A DNA stretch of 64,000 nt from contig NZ_JAMSLX010000001.1 of assembly GCF_023806085.1 (NCBI RefSeq), positions 62,001-126,000 of the forward strand, given 5' to 3'. Below, in pieces: positions 8,788 to 17,597 of the stretch; within the stretch, counting starts at the first letter, position 1, and every line of letters starts with the position of its first letter. A program made the position numbers and the translations under genes. A model generated the notes under the pieces. It made no database searches and was not told the origin of the DNA. It saw only the letters and a list, made by a program, of their open reading frames with translations. The DNA is from Hephaestia sp. MAHUQ-44. GTDB lineage: Bacteria; Pseudomonadota; Alphaproteobacteria; Sphingomonadales; Sphingomonadaceae.

Positions 8788-11283
8788 CTAGTAAATACCG
8801 CCCTCTCTTTGCAAGAAGTCGCTGTCACGCGGGGGCGCGACGGGTGCTGCCTCCTTGGGCTTTTCGACGATCGTTTCGTCGCGCTTGATCGTCCGGCGCG
8901 GCTCGCTTTCGGGCTTGAACGCCTCCCAGATCACCGGCGACAGCGGCTCGTTGGTGGGCCAGGCACCGAACACCGGCTTGCCGCTGCGGCGATCGATGCG
9001 GACCATGCGAATCCCCGGCGGCGCGCGGAACGGCTCGACCGGCAAATCCTTATACGCCTTTTCCGCAAATGCCTTGAAGATCGGCGCCGCGATCGTGCCG
9101 CCCTGCGCATAGCCGCCCAGCCGCCGCGGATTGTCATAGCCCAGATATAGCCCGCCGATCATCTGCGGGGTGCCGCCGATGAACCACACGTCGGTGGGCC
9201 CGGTCGTGGTGCCGGTCTTGCCCATCATCGGCCGCCCGAGATCGCGCAGCGTCGTCGCGGTGCCGCGCTGGACGACGCCTTCGGTGATGTGGACCATCTG
9301 GAACGCGGTCAGCGGATCGATCGCCTGGCGCGCGCGAATCTGCGGGCGTGGCATCGGCTTGCCGTTCCAGTCGGGCGCGTTGCAGCCGGTGCACGCGCGC
9401 CAATTGGCGGGCCAGATCACCTTGCCATGGCGATCCTGGACGAAATCGATCAGCGTCGGATCGTGCCACTTGCCCTGATTGGCGAGCACCGAAAAAGCGT
9501 TGACCATCCGCTCGACGGTCGTCTCGCCCGCGCCCAGCGCCATCGACAGATAGGGCTCGTAATCCCCCACCCCCATCCGCTTGGCGAGATCGACGACATG
9601 CGGCATCCCGGTCTGCGCCGCGGCGCGCACCGTCATCAGATTGCGCGATTGTTCGATGCCCCAACGCATCGTGTGCGGCCCGGCACCGCTGCCGCCGCCG
9701 AAATTGCGGAAACATTTCTGCCCCAGCCGCGCGCCCTGATAGACGCAGAACGGCCCGTCGACGATGATCGAGGCAGGGGTCATCCCCTGTTCGAGCGCCG
9801 CCGAATAGACGATCGGCTTGATCGTCGATCCCGGCTGGCGCATCGCCTGCGTCGCGCGGTTGAACGACTGGACGCGCGAATCGAACCCGCCCTGCATCGC
9901 CAGAATCCGCCCCGTGGCGGGTTCCTGCACGACCATGCCGCCCGAGATCATCGGAATGCTGCGCAGCGACCATGCCGCGCCCGACGGCGCGACCGCGATG
10001 ATGTCGCCGGGCTTCAACGCGGCGAACGCGGTGCCGCCCTTGTCGCGCACCGGCATCGTCGCATTGTCGCGCGGCAGGTTACCGGTGCTGCCATTGGCAA
10101 AGACGAGGCTGGCGCTGCCGCCCGCGACGCCCGAGACGATCGCCGCCTGCCAATCCTCGTAATCGAGCCCGATATTGCTGAGCAGCAGCGCCGATTGCCA
10201 GCCGCCGTTCTCGACCTCGACATGGCGAATCGGCCCCGACCAGCCCCGCCCCCGGTCGTAGCGGATCAGCCCGTCGCGCAGCGCCTTTTGCGCATAACCC
10301 TGCAGCCGGGGATCGAGCGACGTGCGCACCCACAGCCCCCCGGCGTAGACGCTGTGCGGGCCGTCGCGGGTCTGCTCGCCGAACCGGTCGATCAGCTCGC
10401 GCCGCACCGCTTCGATGAAATAACCGCCGACCCGATCGAACTTCTGCAACCGCTGGCGCACCGTGCCCAGCGGCTCGGCATCGGCCCGGGCATATTGCGC
10501 CTGATCGATGAAGCCGTTGCTGAGCATCCCCTTGAGCACATAATGCCGCCGCGCCAGCGCCGCGTCGCGGTCGCGTTCGGGGTCGTAATTGGCAGGGCCC
10601 TTGGGCAGAATCGCGAGATAGGCGAATTGCGCGAGATCGAGCTGGTCGAGCGGCTTGCCGTAATAAGCATGCGCCGCCGCCTCGACGCCATAAGCGTTGC
10701 GGCCGAGGAAAATCTGGTTGAGGTACAATTCGAGGATCTGCTGCTTGGTCAGCGCCTGCTCGATCCGCCAGGCGAGGATCGCTTCCTTGGCCTTGCGGGT
10801 ATAACTCGCCTCATTGCCGATCAGCAGGTTCTTGGCGACCTGCTGGGTGATCGTCGAGGCCCCGATCGGGCGCCCCGACCGGGTAAGGTTGGTCCACGCC
10901 GCCTTGGCGATACCCGCCAGATCGACCCCGTGGTGCTGGAAGAAGGTGCGGTCCTCGGCGGCAAGGAACGCCTTCACCAGCAGCGGCGGATATTCCTCAT
11001 ACGACAATTCGATGCGGCGTTCGCGCGCATAGGAATGGATCGGTTCGCCGTTGATGCCGCGCACATAGGTGGGCAGCGGCGGCTCATAGGCGCGCAGCGT
11101 ATCGACCGAGGGAAGGCCGCGCGCGAACAGCAGCCAGATCAGGAACAGGCCAAGCAGCCCGAGCCCGACCAGAAGGACGAGCGCCTTCCCCCACCAGCGG
11201 CTCCAGACCCGCTTGATGAAGCCGCCGACGCCCTCGACCTCGCGGCGCAACTTAAGCTGCATGCTCGTTTCGGTACCCGCCAT
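8788..11283 (-). CDS. mrcA: Class A penicillin-binding protein 1A
   Basis: A bifunctional peptidoglycan synthase of about 831 residues. After a short cytoplasmic stretch and one transmembrane helix come the GT51 transglycosylase signatures [14 protein letters not shown] (catalytic Glu) and [14 protein letters not shown], then the transpeptidase with [16 protein letters not shown] (nucleophilic Ser of SxxK), SRNL (SxN) and GKTGTT (KTG). The C-terminal tail is Lys/Pro/Arg-rich. The start is not certain: ATG 11283 ([11 protein letters not shown]) or ATG 11262 ([10 protein letters not shown]); neither has a strong ribosome-binding site. It follows amiC, so the amidase and the synthase may be co-expressed, but a palindromic repeat lies between them. 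Confidence 0.93.
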   Translation of the reverse strand: MAGTETSMQLKLRREVEGVGGFIKRVWSRWWGKALVLLVGLGLLGLFLIWLLFARGLPSVDTLRAYEPPLPTYVRGINGEPIHSYARERRIELSYEEYPPLLVKAFLAAEDRTFFQHHGVDLAGIAKAAWTNLTRSGRPIGASTITQQVAKNLLIGNEASYTRKAKEAILAWRIEQALTKQQILELYLNQIFLGRNAYGVEAAAHAYYGKPLDQLDLAQFAYLAILPKGPANYDPERDRDAALARRHYVLKGMLSNGFIDQAQYARADAEPLGTVRQRLQKFDRVGGYFIEAVRRELIDRFGEQTRDGPHSVYAGGLWVRTSLDPRLQGYAQKALRDGLIRYDRGRGWSGPIRHVEVENGGWQSALLLSNIGLDYEDWQAAIVSGVAGGSASLVFANGSTGNLPRDNATMPVRDKGGTAFAALKPGDIIAVAPSGAAWSLRSIPMISGGMVVQEPATGRILAMQGGFDSRVQSFNRATQAMRQPGSTIKPIVYSAALEQGMTPASIIVDGPFCVYQGARLGQKCFRNFGGGSGAGPHTMRWGIEQSRNLMTVRAAAQTGMPHVVDLAKRMGVGDYEPYLSMALGAGETTVERMVNAFSVLANQGKWHDPTLIDFVQDRHGKVIWPANWRACTGCNAPDWNGKPMPRPQIRARQAIDPLTAFQMVHITEGVVQRGTATTLRDLGRPMMGKTGTTTGPTDVWFIGGTPQMIGGLYLGYDNPRRLGGYAQGGTIAAPIFKAFAEKAYKDLPVEPFRAPPGIRMVRIDRRSGKPVFGAWPTNEPLSPVIWEAFKPESEPRRTIKRDETIVEKPKEAAPVAPPRDSDFLQREGGIY

Positions 11284-11367
11284 TGCGGCGCTGCTGTAGC
11301 AACTTTCTCCATCCTTGCCAGCACAGATGCGGCAGGCGGGCGTGGCTTGGGGTTCGTCCACTTATGT

Positions 11368-11458
11368 GGAAGCGGCACCGGCCCGCTCCCCCGCCCCGCC
11401 TCCCATGCAGCATAATGACTTGGGAGGCGGGGTGGGGGAGCGGGCCGGTGCCGCTTCC
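11368..11458. repeat. Near-perfect palindrome between amiC and mrcA (family R3)
   Basis: Inverted arms of about 37 bases (11368-11405 and 11421-11458) pair almost perfectly around a short AT-rich loop. The outer arm reads GGAAGCGGCACCGGCCCGCT and continues with a C-run and CGCCTCCC. It starts 5 bases downstream of the amiC stop. A second full copy lies at 57740-57820 and half copies at 20201-20215 and 50082-50102. It could form a strong hairpin in the amiC-mrcA transcript and may attenuate or stabilise it. Confidence 0.9.
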
Positions 11459-11462
11459 AAAC

Positions 11463-12668
11463 CTAGCGCGACGCGAGTTGCTTCGCGAAATAGACGTTGA
11501 TCGCGCGGCTGGTCGCTTCGGCGATCCGACGCCGCCCATCGGCCGAATTGAGGAAAGCGACGTCGGCCGCGTTCGAGATATAACCCGTTTCGAACAGCAC
11601 CGACGGCATGTCAGGCGCCTTGAGCACCATCAGCGACGCCATGCGGTGGAAGCTCGGCTTGAGCGGCACCAGCGGCTCGGCCTCGCGACCCAGCAGCCGC
11701 GCGAAATCGGCCGAACTGTTCATCGCATCGCGCTGCGCAAGATCGATCAGGATCGACGAGATGTCGCTCGATGTCCCCGCCAGATTGACCCCGCCGAGGA
11801 TATCGGCGCGATTCTCGCGCGCCGCCAGCCGCGCGGCCTCCTTGTCCGATGCCACCTCCGACAGCGTGTAAACGGTCGCGCCGCTCGCATCGGCATTGTC
11901 GGCGCTGTCGCAATGGATCGAAATGAACAGATCCGCCTTCAGCCGCCGCGCGATCTGAAACCGCTCGCGCAGCACCAGAAAGCGATCGTCGCTGCGCGTC
12001 AGTGCCACGCGCACGCGACCCGATTTGAGGAGCTGTTCGCGGATCGCCTTGGCGATCTTGAGCGTGACGTCCTTTTCCTGAAGCCCCGTATCGGGGGAGA
12101 TCGCCCCGGGATCATGCCCACCATGCCCGGCGTCGATCACCACCAACGGACGGCTGTCGTCGCCGCGTACGCTGGGCAAATCAAGCCTTCCGGTTGCCGC
12201 AGGGACCGGCATCGAAACACTGTAGCGCTTGGGGCTTTTGGTGGCCGCACGCGCGAAATCGGCCTTGTCGACCGGCGCCAGCGACAGCGTCAGCGTCCGC
12301 CCGCCATTGCCGAAAGTACCGCTGGTGATGATCGCGGGCTGCACCAGATCGAACACGATCCGCGCCCCATTGCCGTCACGCACGCCCTGGCGAACGCGGC
12401 CGACCGCCCCCGCCGTCGCCACCGAACCTCCCGGCGTCGCGCCCTCGACATCGACCGCGATCCGTTGCGGCTGATCGAGCACGAAGCTCGATGCCAGCGA
12501 CACCCCGCCGTCGAAATGAATCAGGATACGATCGCGCTCGACATCGATGCGATCGACGGTGGCTGCGAAACCCGGCGCACCGGCAATCCAGCAGGCGAGA
12601 AGCGCAAGCACAAAGGACACCAACCGATACTGCCGTGTCCGGTCATCGCCGGTCCAGCGAAAAGACAT
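11463..12668 (-). CDS. amiC: N-acetylmuramoyl-L-alanine amidase (AMIN + Amidase_3)
   Basis: A 401-residue exported zinc amidase that cuts the bond between peptide and glycan in murein, normally during septum splitting. A hydrophobic leader covers residues 15-36, an AMIN domain about 38-130 (septal targeting in the family), and the catalytic Amidase_3 domain about 174-398. Zinc-binding and catalytic motifs are visible: VVIDAGHGGHDPGA (His182), QEKDVTL (Glu), LFISIHCDSA (His) and VLFETGYISN (catalytic Glu). The ATG at 12668 has no clear ribosome-binding site, but no later Met gives a full leader. It faces away from rne across a 497-bp gap and precedes mrcA. Confidence 0.93.
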   Translation of the reverse strand: MSFRWTGDDRTRQYRLVSFVLALLACWIAGAPGFAATVDRIDVERDRILIHFDGGVSLASSFVLDQPQRIAVDVEGATPGGSVATAGAVGRVRQGVRDGNGARIVFDLVQPAIITSGTFGNGGRTLTLSLAPVDKADFARAATKSPKRYSVSMPVPAATGRLDLPSVRGDDSRPLVVIDAGHGGHDPGAISPDTGLQEKDVTLKIAKAIREQLLKSGRVRVALTRSDDRFLVLRERFQIARRLKADLFISIHCDSADNADASGATVYTLSEVASDKEAARLAARENRADILGGVNLAGTSSDISSILIDLAQRDAMNSSADFARLLGREAEPLVPLKPSFHRMASLMVLKAPDMPSVLFETGYISNAADVAFLNSADGRRRIAEATSRAINVYFAKQLASR

Positions 12669-12733
12669 GGGAGGGGGGTTCCCGCTGTTAACTCTTTACA
12701 ACACCCCCAGATATTAAGCGGACCTCTCATCAG

Positions 12734-12776
12734 GGTTAAAAGAAAAGGTTAATGCGACGTTTAGTATCTTTTAACC
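12734..12776. repeat. GGTTAAAAG / CTTTTAACC dyad
   Basis: Two exact 9-base inverted arms (12734-12742 and 12768-12776) are separated by 25 bases. The arms contain TTAA, and a further TTAA lies at 12749-12752. It could be a protein-binding dyad in the amiC-rne control region. The spacing does not fit a full CtrA site (TTAA-N7-TTAA). Confidence 0.5.
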
Positions 12777-12851
12777 GATGAACCGTTCAGGTCGCGCGAC
12801 CCGTCCATTCAGGTTGCCGTACCGCAAACGCGGTGCTAGGCACCTTGCTGC

Positions 12852-12879
12852 ACCGGTATGCAAAATTTCACATACCGGT
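12852..12879 (+). terminator. Hairpin with T-rich tail ahead of rne (terminator or attenuator)
   Basis: A 9-bp stem, ACCGGTATG with CATACCGGT, encloses a 10-base AT-rich loop and is followed by TTATTT on the plus strand. No plus-strand gene lies upstream for it to terminate, so it would act on a transcript starting in the amiC-rne gap: either an attenuator in the rne leader or the end of a short RNA beginning near 12780. Confidence 0.45.
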
Positions 12880-13165
12880 TTATTTCGCCGCCCCGGCCTT
12901 ACCATTCGGGGCGCTGCTTCACCAGGTTGACACACTCGCATGACGCATTTCCCCTCCCCCTCGATCCGCACGGCCGATGCCGGCGGTGATGCGGGTGCGG
13001 GAGTTCGGAACCTCAGGTCCGAACGTGCGCGGCGAGTTCAGGCACAATCAACAAAAACCCGCGTGATCCGCGCCGGCGGCCTTCGCGCCGCGGCACTGAC
13101 CGCGCCCGTTCATCGCGCGCAGCCGCTGCACCCTGTGCCGCCGCCGCGCGCCCGGAGATATTTCA

Positions 13166-16045
13166 ATGACCATGCGTATGCTGATCGACGCACGGCACCG
13201 GGAGGAAACCCGCGTCGCCGTCGTCAAAGGGAACCGAATCGAGGAATTTGATTTCGAATCTGCCGAGCGCAAGCAGCTCAAAGGCAACATCTATCTCGCC
13301 AAGGTGACACGCGTCGAACCGTCGCTTCAGGCGGCATTCGTCGATTACGGTGGCAATCGCCACGGCTTCCTCGCGTTCAGCGAAATCCACCCCGATTATT
13401 ACCAGATTCCCAAGGCCGATCGTGACGCCTTGCTGCGCGAAGAGGCCGAGCACGCCGCCGAAGAGGCCGCGTTGCGCGCCGAGAGCGACGACGAAGGCGA
13501 CGCGCTCGACGCCGACGAGGATATGCTCGACCATTTCGACGACGAGGCGACCGAGATCAACGCGGACGGCGATGCCGACGACAGCGACGACGACAACGCG
13601 TCGGAATCCGAGGCCGGGGCCGAGGACGACGACGGCGGCAACCGTCGCCGTGGCCGGCGTCGCGGCAGCAAAGCCGATGCCGCTGCCGACGAACTGCGCG
13701 AGCGCCGCATGGCGCTGCGCCGCCGCTACAAGATCCAGGACGTCATCCGCCGCCGCCAGGTGCTGCTGGTGCAGGTCGTCAAGGAAGAGCGCGGCAACAA
13801 GGGGGCGGCGCTGACCACCTATCTCAGCCTCGCGGGCCGTTATTGCGTGTTGATGCCCAACACGTCGCACGGCGGCGGGATCAGCCGCAAGATCAGCAAT
13901 GCCAGCGATCGCAAGCGGCTCAAGTCGATCATGGCCGATATGAAGCTGCCCTCGACGATGGGCTGCATCGTCCGTACTGCCGGGCTCTCGCGCACCAAGA
14001 CCGAGATCAAGCGCGACTTCGATTACCTCGCGCGGCTGTGGGACGAGATTCGCGAGACCACGCTCGGTTCGTCGGCGCCGGCGCTGATCTATGGTGACAG
14101 CGATCTGATCAAGCGCGCGATCCGCGACATCTACAATCGCGATATCGACGAGGTGATCGTCGAGGGCGAGGACGGCTATCGCCAGGCCAAGGACTTCATG
14201 AAGCTCCTGATGCCCAGCCACGCCCGGCGCGTGAAACATTATTCGGACGCGGTGCCGCTGTTCCAGCGCCACCATGTCGAGGATCAGCTCGCGGCGATGT
14301 ACCACCCCGTCGTCCAGCTCAAATCGGGCGGCTATCTGGTCATCAACCCGACCGAGGCCTTGGTGTCGATCGACATCAACTCGGGGCGCTCGACGCGCGA
14401 GCACAATATCGAGCAGACCGCGACCGCGACCAACCTCGAGGCCGCGCACGAAATCGCCCGCCAGTTGCGGCTGCGCGACATGGCCGGGCTGGTCGTCATC
14501 GACTTTATCGACATGGATCACGGATCGAACGTCCGTAAGGTCGAAAAGACGATCAAGGAGGCGCTCAAGAACGATCGCGCGCGCATCCAGGTCGGCCGCA
14601 TCAGCTCGTTCGGGCTGATGGAGATGAGCCGCCAGCGGCTGCGCACCGGCGTGCTCGAAGCCTCCACCCGCCAATGCCCGCATTGCGAAGGCACCGGGCT
14701 GGTCCGCACCGCATCGTCGGCCGGGCTCTCGGCGCTGCGCATGATCGAGGACGAGGCCGCCCGCGGCCGCGGCTCGATCCTCACGCTGCGCGCGAGTCAG
14801 GAAGCCGCTTTCTACGTGCTCAACCAGAAGCGCGCCGAACTCGCCGAAATCGAGGATCGCTACGGCGTCCATATCGACGTCGAGGCCGATGGCGAGCAGG
14901 AAGGCGCCCGCATGTCGGTCGAGGCGTCGGGTGGGCCACCCCTGCACGCGCCGCGGTTCGCGCCGGCGGTGATCGACGACGATCCCGAGATCGAGGACGA
15001 CATCTTCGACGAGGACGAAGAAGAAACCACGTCCGCAGACGACACCGGCGCGCATGCCGGCGAATCCGAGACCGAGCGCGGTGAGCGCAAGCGTCGCCGT
15101 CGTCGGCGTGGCCGCCGCGGGCGCGGACGCGACGAGCATGATGCATCGTCCGACCCGCACGACGGCGAAGCACCGGATCAGGCCGAAGCCGATCACGATC
15201 ACGATCACGACGACGACGATCACGATCATGACGACGATCACGACGGGGTCGAAGACGCGCCGGTCGCGGCGACCAACGAAGACGGCGAACCCCGCCGTCG
15301 CCGTGGTCGGCGCGGGCGTCGTGGCGGTCGGGGCCGTGGTGGCGCGAACGGCGACGATCGGTCGCACGAGACCGAAGCGGCACCCGCCGAGGGCGCGGCA
15401 CCCGAGCCCGATCCCGTCCCTGCTGAACCGATCGAGGCGCCCGAGCCCGTGGTTGCCGAGGAAGCGCCCGCTGCCCCGGCCAAGCGCACCCGGCGCCGTC
15501 CGCGCGCGCGCACCGAGGCTGATGAGGCCAGCGTGACCGCCACCGACGCACCGGCGCCCGAGCCCGTCGCCGAGGTCGAGGTCGAGGTCGAGGTCGAGGT
15601 TGCCGCCGAACCCGAGGCCAAGCCCGCCCGGGGCCGCCGCCGCAAGGCCGCAACGCCGGCGGTCGAGGCCGCGCCCGAGCCGGTCGAAGCAGCGCCTGCC
15701 GTCGAGGCCGAAGCTGAAGCCGAGGAGGCCCCCGCCAAGCCCAAGCGCGCCCCGCGCCGCAAGAAGGCCGAACCTGTCGTCGAGGCCGAGGTCGCCCCGG
15801 TCGAGGTAGCGCCCGAGCCCGTCGCCGACGCGCCCAAGCCGAAGCGCGCGCCGCGCCGCAAAAAGGCCGAGCCCGCCGCTGCCGCCGAGGAAGCGGCCGA
15901 GGTCGGGGCCGCGCAGCCGGTCGCCAGCAACGACGCTGCGCCCGCCGATGCGGCGAGCGATGCGGCTGCGGCCGACACCGCTGCCGACACCGACGACGGT
16001 AGCCCGCGTCGCGGTGGCTGGTGGCAGCGCACCTTCGGCGGCTGA
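13166..16045 (+). CDS. rne: Ribonuclease E/G
   Basis: A 959-residue endoribonuclease, the core of the RNA degradosome. The S1 domain near the N terminus is interrupted by a long acidic stretch (about residues 90-170), a feature of alphaproteobacterial RNase E. Catalytic Asp403 (VSIDINSG) and Asp446 (VIDFIDMDHG) are 43 residues apart, as in the E. coli enzyme, and the zinc-link CPHC is at 504-507. From about residue 610 the protein is disordered, alternating Arg-rich patches (RNA binding) and acidic or Pro/Ala segments. It includes a His/Asp run near 677-693, a Glu-Val repeat near 804-813 encoded by tandem GAGGTC, and repeated PKRAPRRKKAEP blocks. The start has the site CGGAGATA seven bases upstream. 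RNase E commonly autoregulates through its 5' leader; the leader here is long. Confidence 0.95.
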   Translation: MTMRMLIDARHREETRVAVVKGNRIEEFDFESAERKQLKGNIYLAKVTRVEPSLQAAFVDYGGNRHGFLAFSEIHPDYYQIPKADRDALLREEAEHAAEEAALRAESDDEGDALDADEDMLDHFDDEATEINADGDADDSDDDNASESEAGAEDDDGGNRRRGRRRGSKADAAADELRERRMALRRRYKIQDVIRRRQVLLVQVVKEERGNKGAALTTYLSLAGRYCVLMPNTSHGGGISRKISNASDRKRLKSIMADMKLPSTMGCIVRTAGLSRTKTEIKRDFDYLARLWDEIRETTLGSSAPALIYGDSDLIKRAIRDIYNRDIDEVIVEGEDGYRQAKDFMKLLMPSHARRVKHYSDAVPLFQRHHVEDQLAAMYHPVVQLKSGGYLVINPTEALVSIDINSGRSTREHNIEQTATATNLEAAHEIARQLRLRDMAGLVVIDFIDMDHGSNVRKVEKTIKEALKNDRARIQVGRISSFGLMEMSRQRLRTGVLEASTRQCPHCEGTGLVRTASSAGLSALRMIEDEAARGRGSILTLRASQEAAFYVLNQKRAELAEIEDRYGVHIDVEADGEQEGARMSVEASGGPPLHAPRFAPAVIDDDPEIEDDIFDEDEEETTSADDTGAHAGESETERGERKRRRRRRGRRGRGRDEHDASSDPHDGEAPDQAEADHDHDHDDDDHDHDDDHDGVEDAPVAATNEDGEPRRRRGRRGRRGGRGRGGANGDDRSHETEAAPAEGAAPEPDPVPAEPIEAPEPVVAEEAPAAPAKRTRRRPRARTEADEASVTATDAPAPEPVAEVEVEVEVEVAAEPEAKPARGRRRKAATPAVEAAPEPVEAAPAVEAEAEAEEAPAKPKRAPRRKKAEPVVEAEVAPVEVAPEPVADAPKPKRAPRRKKAEPAAAAEEAAEVGAAQPVASNDAAPADAASDAAAADTAADTDDGSPRRGGWWQRTFGG

Positions 16046-16060
16046 ACCAGAAACCCTAGT

Positions 16061-16150
16061 CCGTTCGTGCAGAGCCTGGCGAAGCACCGTTCTTCTTCTC
16101 CCCCATCGGAGAAAAAGGAACGGCCGCTTCGCCAGGCTCGGGGCGAACGG
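16061..16150. repeat. Palindromic repeat after rne (family R2)
   Basis: Inverted arms begin CCGTTCG and end CGAACGG, with a GAAGC-CCGTTC / GGAACGG-GCTTC inner part and an AGCCTGGCGAAGC / GCTTCGCCAGGCT match. It starts 15 bases after the rne stop and can fold as one long hairpin, so it may serve as the rne terminator. Related copies lie at 30742-30826 and 60591-60674, with degenerate ones at 22012-22070 and 38985-39050. Confidence 0.88.
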
Positions 16151-16253
16151 TGGGACGTCGCGACACCGCACTTCACCCCATGTTCAGCCCCCGCGACCTA
16201 TCGGGTCGCGCCATGACGTTGAAGCGCACAGCGATGTGGGCGATAGGGAAAGC

Positions 16254-17597
16254 ATGAAGCGGTTCCTCGCCCTGCTCGTGCTCACCGTGCTGCTGGTGGG
16301 CCGCCCCGCGGCCGCGCAGGAACTGCTGCGCGATGCCGAGACCGAGGCGCTGTTCGCGCGCATGTCCGAACCGCTGATCCGCGCGTCGGGCCTGTCGCCC
16401 GCCAATGTCAAAATCCGCCTGATCCACGACGACAGCATCAACGCCTTCGTCGTCGGCGGACAGACCGTCTACCTCCATTCGGGGCTGATCGCCGCCGCCG
16501 ACAACGTCAACCAGGTGCAGGGCGTCGTCGCGCACGAACTCGGCCACATCGCCGACGCGCACGTCGTGACCTTCAGCAACGGCGCCAAGCCCGCGATGGG
16601 CATCTCGCTGCTCAGCCTCGTGCTCGGCGTCGCCGCGATGGCGGCCGGCGCGGGCGAAGCGGGCGCGGGCATCCTGTCCGCCGGACAAACCGCCGCGATG
16701 GGCAAGTTCCTCGCCTTCACCCGCGTTCAGGAGGCGACCGCCGACGCCACCGGCGCCAAATTCCTTCAGACGGCGGGCATCAGCGGCAAGGGGATGCTGG
16801 AATTCTTCAAGAAGCTCCAGAACCAGGAATTCCGTTACGGCTATACCGATACCGATCCGTTCGCGCAGAGCCATCCGCTGAGCGGCCAGCGTGTCGCGAC
16901 GCTGACGCACACGCTGCAAAGCTCGCCGGCGTGGGACACCCCGACCGATCCGTCGCTCGAAGAAGCCTTCAAGCGCGTCAAGGCCAAGCTCGAAGGCTAT
17001 GTCGACGATCCGCGCCAGACGCTGATCGCTTATCCGCTGACCGACAAAAGCGTCTACGGCCATTACGCGCGCGCTTATGCCTATCACAAAGGCGGTTATC
17101 CCGATAAGGCGAACACCGAGGTTGCGGCGCTGATCGCCGCCGATCCGCACGACCCCTATTTCCTCGAGTTGAAGGGTCAGATCCTGCTCGAAGGCGGCAA
17201 CCCGGCCGAGGCACTGGCGCCGCTGCGCGAAGCGACCGCCAAGACCAATTACCAGCCGCTGATCGCCACCACCTTCGGCCACGCGCTGATCGCCACCGAA
17301 GACAGCACCCATTATCCCGAAGCGATCAAGGTGCTGCGTCAGGCGGTGGCGCGCGACGACGAAAATCCGTTCGCCTGGTACGAACTCGGCACCGTCTACG
17401 AACGTACCGGCGATTATGCACGCGCCGCGCTCGCCACTGCCGAGCGCGCGGTGATGACCGGCCAGACCGCGCTCGCGGTGCAAAGCGCGCGCACCGCGAT
17501 GGCGGGCTTGCCCTCCAATACGACCGACTGGATTCATGCACAGGATATTGCCTTGACCGCTCAGAACGAACTCGACGACCAGCGCCGCCGCCGATGA
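16254..17597 (+). CDS. M48 metalloprotease with C-terminal TPR repeats (BepA-like)
   Basis: A 447-residue exported zinc protease. The signal peptide covers residues 1-21 (cleavage near AAA-QE). The HExxH zinc motif is VVAHELGHIADAH (His94, Glu95, His98), with the third ligand probably in RVQEATADATGAKFL. A hydrophobic Gly/Ala segment follows the active site. From about residue 260 the sequence shows helical TPR-like repeats (AYAYHKGGYPDKANTEVAAL, AWYELGTVYERTGDYARAAL). The build matches BepA/YfgC, periplasmic proteases that guard outer-membrane protein assembly; that role is inferred. The start has AGGGAA just upstream. The stop overlaps the DsbA-like gene as ATGA, suggesting joint expression of two envelope quality-control proteins. 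Confidence 0.9.
   Translation: MKRFLALLVLTVLLVGRPAAAQELLRDAETEALFARMSEPLIRASGLSPANVKIRLIHDDSINAFVVGGQTVYLHSGLIAAADNVNQVQGVVAHELGHIADAHVVTFSNGAKPAMGISLLSLVLGVAAMAAGAGEAGAGILSAGQTAAMGKFLAFTRVQEATADATGAKFLQTAGISGKGMLEFFKKLQNQEFRYGYTDTDPFAQSHPLSGQRVATLTHTLQSSPAWDTPTDPSLEEAFKRVKAKLEGYVDDPRQTLIAYPLTDKSVYGHYARAYAYHKGGYPDKANTEVAALIAADPHDPYFLELKGQILLEGGNPAEALAPLREATAKTNYQPLIATTFGHALIATEDSTHYPEAIKVLRQAVARDDENPFAWYELGTVYERTGDYARAALATAERAVMTGQTALAVQSARTAMAGLPSNTTDWIHAQDIALTAQNELDDQRRRR

Larger units (their letters stand above)
12669..13165. other. Divergent amiC-rne intergenic region / rne leader
   Basis: 497 bases without a credible gene. The amiC-proximal part (12690-12900) is AT-richer than the rest of the window and holds two dyads, listed separately; it probably contains both promoters. 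The rne-proximal part (12940-13150) is GC-rich and would be a long 5' leader of rne if the promoter lies near the AT-rich part. A ribosome-binding site, CGGAGATA, lies at 13151-13158 just ahead of the rne ATG. Short open frames here (for example from 12940) run into rne out of frame and are not convincing. Confidence 0.6.

Noticed and set aside
12736..12752. Full CtrA-type site (TTAA-N7-TTAA)
   Set aside because: The two TTAA words are nine bases apart, not seven.
12940..13251. A 103-residue open frame ending inside rne
   Set aside because: Out of frame with rne and overlapping its start; Arg-rich composition and no ribosome-binding site.
15570..15602. Tandem GAGGTC as a possible CRISPR-like or minisatellite array
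   Set aside because: It is a short coding hexamer repeat giving Glu-Val in RNase E, without spacers.
13163..16171. A 1002-residue open frame antisense to rne
   Set aside because: Low-complexity Gly/Leu/Val translation of the complement of rne; no family motif, while rne itself has its complete active site.
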